The translations under genes and the position numbers were made by a program. Below the pieces are notes generated by a model. It did no database searches and was not told where the DNA came from. It was given only the letters and a program-made list of their open reading frames with translations. Shown piece by piece: positions 8,735-16,536 of a stretch of 62,635 bases of DNA (the first letter of the stretch is position 1; every line of letters starts with the position of its first letter). Source of the DNA: a virus. The stretch covers positions 1-62,635 of the IMG/VR virus record IMGVR_UViG_3300042888_003244; one strand, 5' to 3'.

Positions 8735-9409
8735 CTATTTTCTTTTTTGTATGATTTCGTCAATCATTCCATACTTTTTAGCCTCTGATGCAGTCATCCA
8801 ATAATCTCTTTCACTATCTTTGTAGACTTTATCGTAGACTTGACCGGTAGTATCTGAAATTATTTCATAAAGTTCCTTTTTCAAAGAGTTTATTTCCTTT
8901 GCTTCGATTTCCATGTCTGTTGCTTGAGCATAACCTGTATATCCAAGTGGTTGGTGTATCATTGTTCTACTTCTTCTAAGTGCTTTTCTTTTACCTTTAG
9001 TTCCAGAACAAAGTATTACTGCCGCCATAGAGGCTGCAAGTCCTGTGTTTACTGTGATAATGTCTGGTTTAATAAAATCCATTACGTCCAATAGTCCTAA
9101 TCCAGAATAGACTGAACCTCCTCCTGAATCAATATAGATTTTTATGTCTTTATCACTTTCCATTTCTAAATATAGAAGTTGAGCTTTGATTATATTACAA
9201 ACATAGTCGTCAACTTCGGTGGATAAAAAGATTATTCTATCTTCTAATAGCTTAGAGAATATGTCAACAGACATTCCGTTGCTTTCTAATAGGTAGGGTG
9301 TGTTGTTGTTTTGTGTTCTTGATACAGTTTTGAAGTAGTCATCGAACGTAGAGCCAGATATACCATTGTCTCTCATATGAGATTTCAGAATCCTTTCGTT
9401 TCTATTCAT
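8735..9409 (-). CDS. clpP: ClpP-like serine protease
   Basis: Cytoplasmic serine peptidase of the ClpP family (clan SK). 224 residues, with about 45 extra N-terminal residues compared with bacterial ClpP. The catalytic triad is visible: Ser127 in GLAASMAAV, His152 in MIHQPLG, and Asp202 in DSERDYWMTASEA; the oxyanion-region SGGGSVYSGLG is also present. No Clp ATPase is seen in the window, so it may use the host's ClpX/ClpA or work alone. Phage ClpP-like enzymes are sometimes prohead proteases. Since many nearby proteins carry leaders with an (I/L)-x-E site, a maturation role is possible but unproven. It heads a two-gene unit with 8277-8729. Confidence 0.92.
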   Translation of the reverse strand: MNRNERILKSHMRDNGISGSTFDDYFKTVSRTQNNNTPYLLESNGMSVDIFSKLLEDRIIFLSTEVDDYVCNIIKAQLLYLEMESDKDIKIYIDSGGGSVYSGLGLLDVMDFIKPDIITVNTGLAASMAAVILCSGTKGKRKALRRSRTMIHQPLGYTGYAQATDMEIEAKEINSLKKELYEIISDTTGQVYDKVYKDSERDYWMTASEAKKYGMIDEIIQKRK

Positions 9410-9449
9410 TGGTTTGGTTTTTCTTTTTTATAAAAAAACGGATTGAAAG

Positions 9450-9460
9450 TTTAATATATA
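9450..9460 (+). promoter_or_regulatory. Upstream copy of tandem TTTAATATATA promoter motifs
   Basis: First of two exact plus-strand copies spaced 25 bases apart before the acidic-protein gene at 9507. Confidence 0.5.
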
Positions 9461-9474
9461 ATGTAGTTTATAAA

Positions 9475-9485
9475 TTTAATATATA
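9475..9485 (+). promoter_or_regulatory. Downstream copy of tandem TTTAATATATA promoter motifs
   Basis: Second exact copy, followed by an A-rich leader and ATG at 9507. Likely drives the long plus-strand block that starts here. Confidence 0.6.
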
Positions 9486-9506
9486 CAAAAAAACAACAAA
9501 AATCAT

Positions 9507-9818
9507 ATGAAAACTAAAGTAGAAATAAACGGATACGAGATTGAGATCGAAGAAAGAGATGGTCTTATTTCTGTAACAGCAACTTTTGAAGACGAAGTAG
9601 TAGAAGAATTCCAAATCGAGACTGAAGAAGGTCAAGGTGATGAAGAAGGTCAAGAAGACGTTCAAGGATTTGACGAATTTGGTCAAGACGAAGAAGAAGA
9701 TTTTGGTCAAGATGACGAAGAAGGTCAGGATGACGAAGATGAAGATGAAGAAGAAGGTCAAAACGAAATGGAAGGAAAATTAGAGTCTTTTCAAGCTTTC
9801 ATCAACAAAAAAAAATAA
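9507..9818 (+). CDS. Highly acidic Glu/Asp/Gln/Gly repeat protein
   Basis: 103 residues. The first 40 form a short beta-type domain (MKTKVEINGYEIEIEERDG). Residues about 43-90 are an acidic repeat in which EGQ, FGQ and DEE units recur, and the end is LESFQAFINKKK. Small acidic proteins of this sort serve as prohead core or scaffold components in T4-like phages (gp67/gp68), or as DNA mimics; neither can be decided from sequence. It lies between clpP and a HAD gene with a capsid-targeting-like leader, under two tandem promoter motifs, which hints at strong expression. Confidence 0.75.
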   Translation: MKTKVEINGYEIEIEERDGLISVTATFEDEVVEEFQIETEEGQGDEEGQEDVQGFDEFGQDEEEDFGQDDEEGQDDEDEDEEEGQNEMEGKLESFQAFINKKK

Positions 9819-9830
9819 TATAATCCAAAA

Positions 9831-10886
9831 ATGATTAAAAAGTTTAATCAATACATAAAGGAGGACGTTGCAGGAGAAAAACAACTTCTGTATTATGCGT
9901 TTGACTGGGATGACAATATATTGAGCATGCCAACGGTTATACACATGGACCATCTTATCGATGGTGACTGGGTTCCTGAGGATGTTTCTACCGCAGACTT
10001 TGCAAAAGTAAGAGGTGATAGTGAGAACTGGAGAGTAATCAACGGTGATCCTGCTGCAGCTTTTTCTGAATTTAGAGATAGTGGACCAAGAGGTGATGTT
10101 GCTTTCTTGGAAGATACTAAAAATGCAGTCTCTGCACAAAGATTTTCTCCAGCGTGGGAAGATTTCGTAGAGTGTTTAGTAAACGGATCTCTTTTCGCTA
10201 TAATAACGGCGAGAGGACATGAAGCACCATCAATGAAAAAAGGAGTTGAGTGGATAATAGACAATGTTCTTTCTGAAGAACAACTATACGAAATGTATAA
10301 CAACCTATTGAAGTTTGCTTATTTATTCAGACATAACAAAGAGTATGATAGAATATTAAAAGGGCAACCATCTGCACATTCACTTGTTCAACTTTATTTA
10401 GAAAATTGTGAGTTCGTGGGTGTTTCTGCACCATCAAGAGGTGGTTCACCATCTGATCCAGAACAAGCTAAAGAAGATGCACTTCTTCTTTTCATGGATA
10501 GAGTAAACAAATTTGCGGCAAGTGTTGGATATAAAGCCAAAGTTGGATTCTCAGATGATGACTTAGGTAATGTTAGTCATATAGAAAACCTTGCAGACAA
10601 CTTACACCACGAGCAGTTTCCAAACTTATTATTATTTGTGGTTAAAGGTACAAAATATCCTGAAGACATTACTAAGAAAGTAGTTACTTTTGACGAGTTC
10701 AGAGGTGAAATGAAAGAAAGTCAAGATCCTATGACGACAAGCACTATGTCTATGCAAACTCCTAACGCTGCTATGTCGGCTGGTTTAAATAGTAAAGACC
10801 CTTTTGTGACTAGAGCCATTGGTCAGTCAAAACTTTTAACAAAAATGTCTAAAAACACTTTTGGAAAAAGTAAAAAAAAAGATTAG
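9831..10886 (+). CDS. HAD-superfamily hydrolase with capsid-targeting-like leader
   Basis: 351 residues. The leader MIKKFNQYIKED matches the shared N-terminal pattern with a potential cut after I-K-E. HAD motifs follow: motif I FDWDDNIL (about 23-30, nucleophile Asp and general acid Asp), motif II IITARG, and a motif IV-like FSDDD. A Mg-dependent phosphatase acting on a nucleotide, sugar or protein phosphate is the usual activity of the family; the cap region is large and the substrate is unknown. The C-terminus (about 290-351) is Met/Ser/Thr/Lys-rich and probably disordered. If the leader works as in T4, this enzyme would be packaged in the head and injected. Confidence 0.75.
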   Translation: MIKKFNQYIKEDVAGEKQLLYYAFDWDDNILSMPTVIHMDHLIDGDWVPEDVSTADFAKVRGDSENWRVINGDPAAAFSEFRDSGPRGDVAFLEDTKNAVSAQRFSPAWEDFVECLVNGSLFAIITARGHEAPSMKKGVEWIIDNVLSEEQLYEMYNNLLKFAYLFRHNKEYDRILKGQPSAHSLVQLYLENCEFVGVSAPSRGGSPSDPEQAKEDALLLFMDRVNKFAASVGYKAKVGFSDDDLGNVSHIENLADNLHHEQFPNLLLFVVKGTKYPEDITKKVVTFDEFRGEMKESQDPMTTSTMSMQTPNAAMSAGLNSKDPFVTRAIGQSKLLTKMSKNTFGKSKKKD

Positions 10887-10915
10887 CCCGAAAGAAAAAG
10901 ATTCAGGCAACAAAT

Positions 10916-10945
10916 GATCCGCTTAGTTTTTAAGCGGATTTTTTT
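10916..10945 (+). terminator. Hairpin terminator whose T-run runs into the next promoter
   Basis: ATCCGCTTA / TAAGCGGAT stem followed by TTTTTTT. The T-run is shared with the TTTAATATATA motif at 10943-10953. Confidence 0.8.
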
Positions 10946-10953
10946 AATATATA
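10943..10953 (+). promoter_or_regulatory. Promoter motif TTTAATATATA four bases before ATG
   Basis: Exact plus-strand copy overlapping the terminator T-run. The start codon at 10958 follows after only four bases, suggesting a leaderless or near-leaderless mRNA. Confidence 0.55.
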
Positions 10954-10957
10954 GAAT

Positions 10958-12808
10958 ATGAAACTAAACAGATACTTAGACTTTATATCAGAAGGTACCG
11001 GTAGTGGTAAAATGATGATATTCTACTCGGATGACCTGAGAGAGCTTTTCACACACATAGCGATGAGCGAGAGTTCCGCAAAAAATGTGGCAAGAGTACT
11101 TTTGGAAGTTGAAGACAACGACACCGTGAAAGACACTTATACTTTGATAGACAAAACCGACAAGAACGACATGATTTCGTATGTTCAGACAAGTAGGTTC
11201 TACAGAGAGTATCCTAACGGAATCTCGAGTCCGGATTTGGAAAAAGAAAGAGGTTACTCCATGAAGAGTAGCAAGTTCTGGAAAAGTGGAAGAACTCCTA
11301 ACTACGGAATAGGAAGATGGGTAAGACACATATTCAACGACGTTCGTCAGACTCCTATAAAGAACGAAGATCTTGAGAGTTTTGTGAACGCCTACAAGTC
11401 TACCTACGATACAATGGCCAAACGTTCTGAAAAATTTAAATTGGTAAAAGGTGAGGATATAAGATACTGGTATTTAGAAGACAGATACGAAGAAGTGAGT
11501 GGACAGCTTGGAAACTCTTGTATGAGATACAAAAGATGTCAGTCATATCTGGATATCTATGTCGAGAATCCGGAATCGTGTAGTCTGCTTATATTGAAAG
11601 GTAATGATCCAGACAAGATAGCAGGACGTGCACTTATCTGGACTATACACGAAGGTCCAGGTGTTGCTGGAAGAAGGTTCATGGACAGGATCTACACGAT
11701 AAAGGACAGCGACAAGATTCTTTTTGAGGCATACGCGAAAGAGAACGATATTCTTAGATCACAATCTTATACGTACAAAATAAAGGTTAAGGAAGGTAGG
11801 TACGACTACTATCCTTATATGGACACGCTTACGTGCTATGATTATGAAAAAGGGATTCTATCTTCTTCTCTTGATGGCGAAGATATTTTAGGTCTACAAA
11901 ACACGGATGGAACCGCATCGGACAACGAAGGAAGAGTTTGGAGTGAGTATCACGGTGAGTATATAGACGAGGATGACGCCAGATATTGTGAAGACGTTGA
12001 CGGTCCCGTGCACTATGAGAGCACGGTTTGGTTAGAATATTTAGACATATATGTTACCGATAATGCAGATACGGTTTATAGCGAATATTTTGATGGAAGC
12101 TACTATAGTGAAGATGCCGTTCGTTCGGAATGTATGGATGACTATCTAAAAGCAAACGATAGTGATGTTATAGAGATTAAAACTAGTGCGGATGGAGACA
12201 CCGATTATTGTGTTTTAGATCGTAAGGACCTATATATTGAGGTAGATGACGAATATTACTATAGAAAGAATTATATATTAGATCCTTACACAGGTGAATA
12301 TCATTTCGGTGATGAGAAGGTTGATGGTGTGAAATATATCAAATATTTAGAGAATAAGTTAGAAGAAGAACTTGAAGTAAAAGAGAAATATACTCTAGCA
12401 GGTGGAAAGTTTGATTTAGAAAAATATAGAACCGATCTTAAAAAGATGTTTGTCGAATATGTTCCTACCGATGACTTCATAAAAGAAGTGAAGACAAAGG
12501 GTGGTGATAATAGTTATTACTATCATTTACCTGGACTATATGCTTGGATAATAAGAGACCAGATGAATTATGGAACCATAAATGCAGGTTATCAATCAAG
12601 TGCAGCATTGTCTAGCTACAAGAAACTTTTATTTGATATTTTGGAAGAGATGTCTGAAGAATTTGATAAAGAAAATATTAAATTATGGTACGATGATAAG
12701 TTTTCACGCTCTTGGAATCTAAGATCCGTATTTAAAATATTTGACAATATAGACATCACTAAATTTCCTACGGAAATATACAAAAGAATATTCTTTTTTA
12801 ACATATGA
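10958..12808 (+). CDS. Large hypothetical protein with leader and Tyr/Asp/Glu-rich repeats
   Basis: 616 residues, not recognised. It starts MKLNRYLDFISEG, fitting the shared capsid-targeting-like leader with I-S-E. Around residues 325-400 are three degenerate repeats of 20-25 residues built around (V/T)W-(S/L)-EY...Y...DDA and related forms (WSEYHGEYIDEDDARYCED, WLEYLDIYVTDNADTVY, YSEYFDGSYYSEDAVRSEC). The protein is acidic overall. By eye the first part has fewer AT-ending codons than the last third, which may reflect mosaic origin. Its last four bases overlap the next gene (ATGA). Function unknown; size and leader suggest an internal head or injected protein. Confidence 0.7.
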   Translation: MKLNRYLDFISEGTGSGKMMIFYSDDLRELFTHIAMSESSAKNVARVLLEVEDNDTVKDTYTLIDKTDKNDMISYVQTSRFYREYPNGISSPDLEKERGYSMKSSKFWKSGRTPNYGIGRWVRHIFNDVRQTPIKNEDLESFVNAYKSTYDTMAKRSEKFKLVKGEDIRYWYLEDRYEEVSGQLGNSCMRYKRCQSYLDIYVENPESCSLLILKGNDPDKIAGRALIWTIHEGPGVAGRRFMDRIYTIKDSDKILFEAYAKENDILRSQSYTYKIKVKEGRYDYYPYMDTLTCYDYEKGILSSSLDGEDILGLQNTDGTASDNEGRVWSEYHGEYIDEDDARYCEDVDGPVHYESTVWLEYLDIYVTDNADTVYSEYFDGSYYSEDAVRSECMDDYLKANDSDVIEIKTSADGDTDYCVLDRKDLYIEVDDEYYYRKNYILDPYTGEYHFGDEKVDGVKYIKYLENKLEEELEVKEKYTLAGGKFDLEKYRTDLKKMFVEYVPTDDFIKEVKTKGGDNSYYYHLPGLYAWIIRDQMNYGTINAGYQSSAALSSYKKLLFDILEEMSEEFDKENIKLWYDDKFSRSWNLRSVFKIFDNIDITKFPTEIYKRIFFFNI

Positions 12809-13368
12809 AAAACGTAAAGACATATGAAGGATTCCTAGACTTCTTCAAAAGAAAACCAAAAAGTACAGAACCAGTTTATATGGATGATATAAAAGAGTGT
12901 GGGTACGACTTTTTACATGACAACAGAATAGCCACTTACGTCGATGGATCAACTCCAGGTGGTATTGGTCATGACTTTGATGATATTTTTGGAATAAAAA
13001 GAGGAATAGATTTGACACACGACTATGAAGATTTAATGAACGATACTATGAATCTACCACGTAACGTAAGAGGAAACATGATGATTATACAATTTCGATA
13101 TTCTTTATACGAAGAAACTACAAGTAGAGAAAATTATAAATACGTTTCGAGAAATGAAATGTCTGAGATGTTGAAAGACTTCGCAGATAAGTTAGAGACA
13201 TTGGATTGTAAGGCGAGTTTTTATCTTGCTTGGGGTTATGACGAAGGACGTACAGATGACAAAGAATACAAAAACATTGATAAAGTTATAGACGTTATAT
13301 ACAAAACTGATAGAACTCCATTGGTAACGATGAAAATAACTGCACCTTCTGATATAATAGTCGATTAA
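12805..13368 (+). CDS. Hypothetical protein with leader-like start, 187 aa
   Basis: Unrecognised protein translated from an ATGA overlap with the 616-residue gene. Its start, MKNVKTYEGFLDFFKRKPKS, resembles the leader of the gene at 51596 (MKHLKKFNEGFFSNLFKGK), a variant of the shared N-terminal pattern lacking the clear I-x-E. The rest is a mixed alpha/beta sequence with several acidic patches and no membrane segment or catalytic motif that I recognise. Confidence 0.7.
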   Translation: MKNVKTYEGFLDFFKRKPKSTEPVYMDDIKECGYDFLHDNRIATYVDGSTPGGIGHDFDDIFGIKRGIDLTHDYEDLMNDTMNLPRNVRGNMMIIQFRYSLYEETTSRENYKYVSRNEMSEMLKDFADKLETLDCKASFYLAWGYDEGRTDDKEYKNIDKVIDVIYKTDRTPLVTMKITAPSDIIVD

Positions 13369-13386
13369 TTTCCTTATCTTTGTTAA

Positions 13387-13839
13387 ATGAATAGAATTTA
13401 TTTAGACGATATAAGAACTCCATTAGAGCAAGACTGGATTGTAGTAAGAAACTTAGAAGAGTTTTCCAAAAAGATTCAAGAGATTGGACTTGAAAATATT
13501 TCGCACATATCTCTCGACCACGACCTTGATAAGTCTGCGATGGATGAATACTTCAATAACGTAGCAAAGAACTACACAATCGATTACAGCAAGATTATAG
13601 AGCCAACCGGTCTCGACTGTGTGAAGTGGATTGTAGACCATTTCTATAAGATGAATCCAAAGAGAAGAAAGATGTCTCGATTTGAGAAGAAATCTTATCC
13701 TATAAAATTCCCTTATATCACTATACATTCACATAACCCTATCGGTTCTGCAAACATGCAAGGCTACATCAACAACTTCTACAAGAACGAAGGTCAGGAA
13801 GAAGATTGTGTTCGAGGTAAGATACCATACAAAGACTAA
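13387..13839 (+). CDS. cREC-type (cyclic-phosphate processing receiver) domain protein
   Basis: 150 residues. Shows the features of the receiver-like family found in phages and linked with processing of cyclic phosphate ends: N-terminal YLDDIRTP (Asp7, Asp8, Arg10), SLDHDL (42-47), TGLDCVKWIVDH, and the late motif IHSHNPIGSANM. The family name (cyclic-phosphate processing receiver, cREC) reflects computational association with RNA-repair ligases and kinases; biochemical activity is not established to my knowledge. It is 19 bases after the preceding gene and upstream of primase, on one plus-strand unit. An RlaP-type nucleotidyltransferase elsewhere in the window supports an RNA-end-repair theme. 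Confidence 0.7.
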   Translation: MNRIYLDDIRTPLEQDWIVVRNLEEFSKKIQEIGLENISHISLDHDLDKSAMDEYFNNVAKNYTIDYSKIIEPTGLDCVKWIVDHFYKMNPKRRKMSRFEKKSYPIKFPYITIHSHNPIGSANMQGYINNFYKNEGQEEDCVRGKIPYKD

Positions 13840-13870
13840 ACTTAGAATATGATTTTCTATATCATGTGAT

Positions 13871-15061
13871 ATGGATAAGGAATACATAAAAGGATTGGTT
13901 CAGAAGATACTCAACAAAGAGTTCGCCAACATAAACAAGAGAAAGATTGTCGACTATGTTGATCGATTTAATATCGCGTGTCCCTATTGCGGTGATAGTA
14001 AGAACGTCTATAAGAAAAGAGGAAATCTTTATCTGAATAGGTTGATGTTTGTTTGCTTTAACTGCGACAAACATACAAATCTTGATAGGATGTGTAAGGA
14101 CTTCAACGAAATGGTTGATCCTGATAAGAAGCTTGAAATGATTGAGCATCTTAATAGTGTAATGACATATTCCGACTATGAAGCAAATATGTCTGATGCC
14201 AAATTCGAAAACCTTATCGAATTAAGCGAGTTAGAGAGAGTTTTTAGCTCTAACCTTACTCAGATAACAGATTTCAAACCAATCATCACCAACGGCGGTA
14301 TATATAAGTATTTAATAGGTCGTGGTATTCCAGAAGAGTATCATAAAAACATATATCAAGCAAAATTCTGGAAGAACGAAGATGAAGCAGAATGGATAAT
14401 CGTGATGCTCAATAGAAGAGACACGAAAGTTCTGGGTATGCAAGTTCGTAATCTAAAAGAAGGTAAAAAACGTATGTTTAAGATTTATAACTATGAGAAT
14501 CTTTTAGAATGGATAAACATTGGAAAAGAAGAACCTATAGAGATTGACATGAACGAGATGGTTATCTACAACAAGCTTTCATACTACTTCAATATATTGA
14601 ACGTAGATTTAGGAAAAACCATAACGGTCTTTGAAGGGTATTTAGATTCGCTATTTTATCCAAACTCTATAGGGTTGGTAGGAGTCAACACAGACTATAA
14701 GTTGATTGAAAACAATGGGTTAGATATTCAATATTTCTTTGACAACGATGATGCCGGATTCAGTAAGAGTGAGGAAAAAATAAAGATAGAATATCCTGTC
14801 TTTCTATGGCAAAAACTTTTTGAAGATATTGTTGAGAAGAAAAAGTCTGCGGACCCAGGTGCACTTCTACATAGGATAAGTAAGGTAAAAGATATAAACA
14901 AACTGGCGACACTTGTACCAAATCCTTATAAGACTTTAAAATTAGAAGATTTTTTTAGTAAAGATGTACTCGATTTAAAATGGATACCTAAAAAGAAGAA
15001 GTATTCTAAGAAACAAGATACCGACTACAACAGAAAGTTCGACAACATCAAATATCTATGA
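13871..15061 (+). CDS. DnaG-type DNA primase
   Basis: Makes RNA primers for lagging-strand synthesis at the fork. 396 residues. Residues 37-65 form a CHC2-like zinc ribbon (Cys37, Cys40, Cys62, Cys65) and a TOPRIM core is visible with the acidic Glu255 in VFEGYLD and DNDDAG at 291-296. The arrangement is shorter than cellular DnaG and comparable to T4 gp61 (342). Helicase-binding and C-terminal sequence are not recognisable; the tail is basic (KKKKYSKKQD). The gene lies mid-operon between the cREC gene and a holin-like gene. No replicative helicase is seen in this window. Confidence 0.85.
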   Translation: MDKEYIKGLVQKILNKEFANINKRKIVDYVDRFNIACPYCGDSKNVYKKRGNLYLNRLMFVCFNCDKHTNLDRMCKDFNEMVDPDKKLEMIEHLNSVMTYSDYEANMSDAKFENLIELSELERVFSSNLTQITDFKPIITNGGIYKYLIGRGIPEEYHKNIYQAKFWKNEDEAEWIIVMLNRRDTKVLGMQVRNLKEGKKRMFKIYNYENLLEWINIGKEEPIEIDMNEMVIYNKLSYYFNILNVDLGKTITVFEGYLDSLFYPNSIGLVGVNTDYKLIENNGLDIQYFFDNDDAGFSKSEEKIKIEYPVFLWQKLFEDIVEKKKSADPGALLHRISKVKDINKLATLVPNPYKTLKLEDFFSKDVLDLKWIPKKKKYSKKQDTDYNRKFDNIKYL

Positions 15062-15075
15062 TTTCATTTTCTCCG

Positions 15076-15086
15076 TTTAATATATA
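15076..15086 (+). promoter_or_regulatory. Late-type promoter motif TTTAATATATA
   Basis: Exact plus-strand copy, 16 bases upstream of ATG 15103. It gives the holin-like gene its own promoter within a co-directional block. Confidence 0.6.
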
Positions 15087-15102
15087 AAAGAAAAATATTA
15101 AA

Positions 15103-15423
15103 ATGGAAAAAGAACAAAAAAAGGTAGCCAATGTGGTAGCACCTAAAAAGAATTATTTTTTTGGTTGGTCAAACATAAAATGGGGATTAAAAGAATTAAT
15201 TAACGTATATTCATCTAAAAACTCTTATTTCTCTAAAAAGAGAGTAGAGTCAGGATTGGCATTCATCATTGCACAATGGGGTATGATATTCTTTTTGTTA
15301 GAAAAACATTCTACTTTGACTATGGGAGAATTCTTATTATGGGCTGCTGCTGAGTTTGCAGTATCTGGATATATAATCAATAAAATACAAAAAGAAAAGA
15401 AACCAACTGAATCAGAAGAATAA
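15103..15423 (+). CDS. Two-helix membrane protein, holin candidate
   Basis: 106 residues. A basic N-terminal cytosolic segment (about 1-47) is followed by two hydrophobic helices (about 49-66, SGLAFIIAQWGMIFFLL, and 74-92, MGEFLLWAAAEFAVSGYI) separated by a short polar turn, and a charged Lys/Glu tail. This size, topology and charged tail fit a class II-type holin. No endolysin is adjacent (the PG-binding/GH19 enzyme is at 31072), so the assignment is tentative. It has its own promoter motif and its stop overlaps the next ATG (TAATG). Confidence 0.65.
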   Translation: MEKEQKKVANVVAPKKNYFFGWSNIKWGLKELINVYSSKNSYFSKKRVESGLAFIIAQWGMIFFLLEKHSTLTMGEFLLWAAAEFAVSGYIINKIQKEKKPTESEE

Positions 15424-15854
15424 TGAGATACGGAGTAATCTATATAAAAATATGTCCTAAAGAAGGAACACCAGGTGATTGGATAAAGTATTGTCATTTC
15501 CTTTCGGAAACTCCTAAATCTTTCCAACAAAACGTTGAGATTATAGCAAATGACATCAATAGTAAGCATTCAGATGATATAGTTATCCCAATGGATATAG
15601 ATGTTCATCCAGGTTGTACGACAACACCTGAAGGTGTAAAGGCAGTTGCGGAGGATATGTATAAACAGTATTCTGAGTTGTGTGAAAGACAAGGAATTCC
15701 AAACTCTGTAAGATGTGTTTATTCTATCGGTGAACTTAGAAATATTAATGTTGATTCTACACATCATTTGAGTAATGATGAACTTATGGTAAAGGTCGGT
15801 AGATTTTTAGATGAATCTGACGAACCAGGCATATTTGAATTAGATGAAATATAA
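15423..15854 (+). CDS. Hypothetical protein, 143 aa
   Basis: Unrecognised soluble protein, translated by a TAATG overlap with the holin-like gene. Mixed alpha/beta content, with the segment DIDVHPGCTTTPEGVKAVAEDMY near the middle and an acidic C-terminus (DESDEPGIFELDEI). No motif that I can assign. The coupling to a small membrane protein might mean a regulatory or antiholin-like role, but this is only a positional suggestion. A bidirectional hairpin terminator follows. Confidence 0.7.
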   Translation: MRYGVIYIKICPKEGTPGDWIKYCHFLSETPKSFQQNVEIIANDINSKHSDDIVIPMDIDVHPGCTTTPEGVKAVAEDMYKQYSELCERQGIPNSVRCVYSIGELRNINVDSTHHLSNDELMVKVGRFLDESDEPGIFELDEI

Positions 15855-15858
15855 AACT

Positions 15859-15888
15859 AAAAAGCCACTCAAATGAGTGGCTTTTTTA
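15859..15888. terminator. Bidirectional hairpin terminator
   Basis: AAAAGCCACTCA / TGAGTGGCTTTTTT between convergent stops at 15854 and 15900; same stem as the element at 7548. Confidence 0.85.
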
Positions 15889-15899
15889 TTTAGTGTTTA

Positions 15900-16487
15900 T
15901 TAAAACTTTCTTTTGAATGTTCTGTTTTTGTAGCTTTTAGACTCTCCAATCTGGTCGATATCTACTGCTTGAGCTTTAAGAGCTTGAGCTTCTGGATCTA
16001 AACCTGTTTCAGTTTTATCAGAACCTCTTTCAAACTCACCTTGAGCTTGTGCTCTTTTTTGAGCTTGTGCTTGTACTCTTCTTTCTTTTTTACCTTGAGC
16101 TTCTGCTTGAGCTTGTGGGTTGTTAAGGTAATCAACAACTTTTTCAACGTCGTCAGTTTTCAAATCGATTCCGTCTACTCTAAATTGTCCTGTTTCAGAT
16201 GGTTGATCAATCTCATGTCCATCATGATTGATAACATTTCTTTCAACTGAAGCACCTAACAATTCTGCTAATCCTTCTAATCCACCTTCTACTGCGTCTA
16301 CGTCTCCATATGCTAATGGATTGTCTCTTACACCTGGTTCTTCTGTAGGAATAACAGATGGTCTAGCCGGTCTTGGCGTTGTATCTGGTCTTGTTGGTGC
16401 TGGAATCGTCTCAGGAGAAACGCCTGGTCTTGACGGTGCCGGAGCATTTTCATTTGTTTTTACAAATTGATTATATTTTTTAATCAT
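15900..16487 (-). CDS. Pro-rich/Gln-Ala-rich protein with leader-like start, 195 aa
   Basis: Unrecognised, largely disordered protein. It starts MIKKYNQFVKTNENAPAP, a weaker version of the shared leader. Residues about 14-55 are Pro/Thr/Arg-rich, residues 60-125 look folded, and residues 125-175 are a Gln-Ala-Glu-Lys repeat stretch (AQAEAQGKKER, QAQAQKRAQAQ) likely to be a long charged helix. The end, IGESKSYKNRTFKRKF, is basic and contains an I-G-E site. Composition resembles phage internal or scaffold proteins. Promoter motif at 16510-16520; function not known. Confidence 0.7.
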   Translation of the reverse strand: MIKKYNQFVKTNENAPAPSRPGVSPETIPAPTRPDTTPRPARPSVIPTEEPGVRDNPLAYGDVDAVEGGLEGLAELLGASVERNVINHDGHEIDQPSETGQFRVDGIDLKTDDVEKVVDYLNNPQAQAEAQGKKERRVQAQAQKRAQAQGEFERGSDKTETGLDPEAQALKAQAVDIDQIGESKSYKNRTFKRKF

Positions 16488-16509
16488 CTTTTTAGACTTA
16501 TTTTTTTAG

Positions 16510-16520
16510 TATATATTAAA
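16510..16520 (-). promoter_or_regulatory. Late-type promoter motif TTTAATATATA
   Basis: Exact minus-strand copy, 22 bases before ATG 16487. Confidence 0.6.
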
Positions 16521-16536
16521 ATATTTTTTTCTTTTT

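Noticed and set aside
8735-9409. ClpP as the confirmed prohead protease that cuts the leaders
   Set aside because: The T4 enzyme is gp21, a different family; ClpP has no known (I/L)-x-E specificity. Kept only as a possibility.
9468-9761. Minus-strand Phe-rich membrane-like frame
   Set aside because: It is the shadow of Glu/Asp codons in the acidic repeat gene on the plus strand and overlaps its start and promoter.
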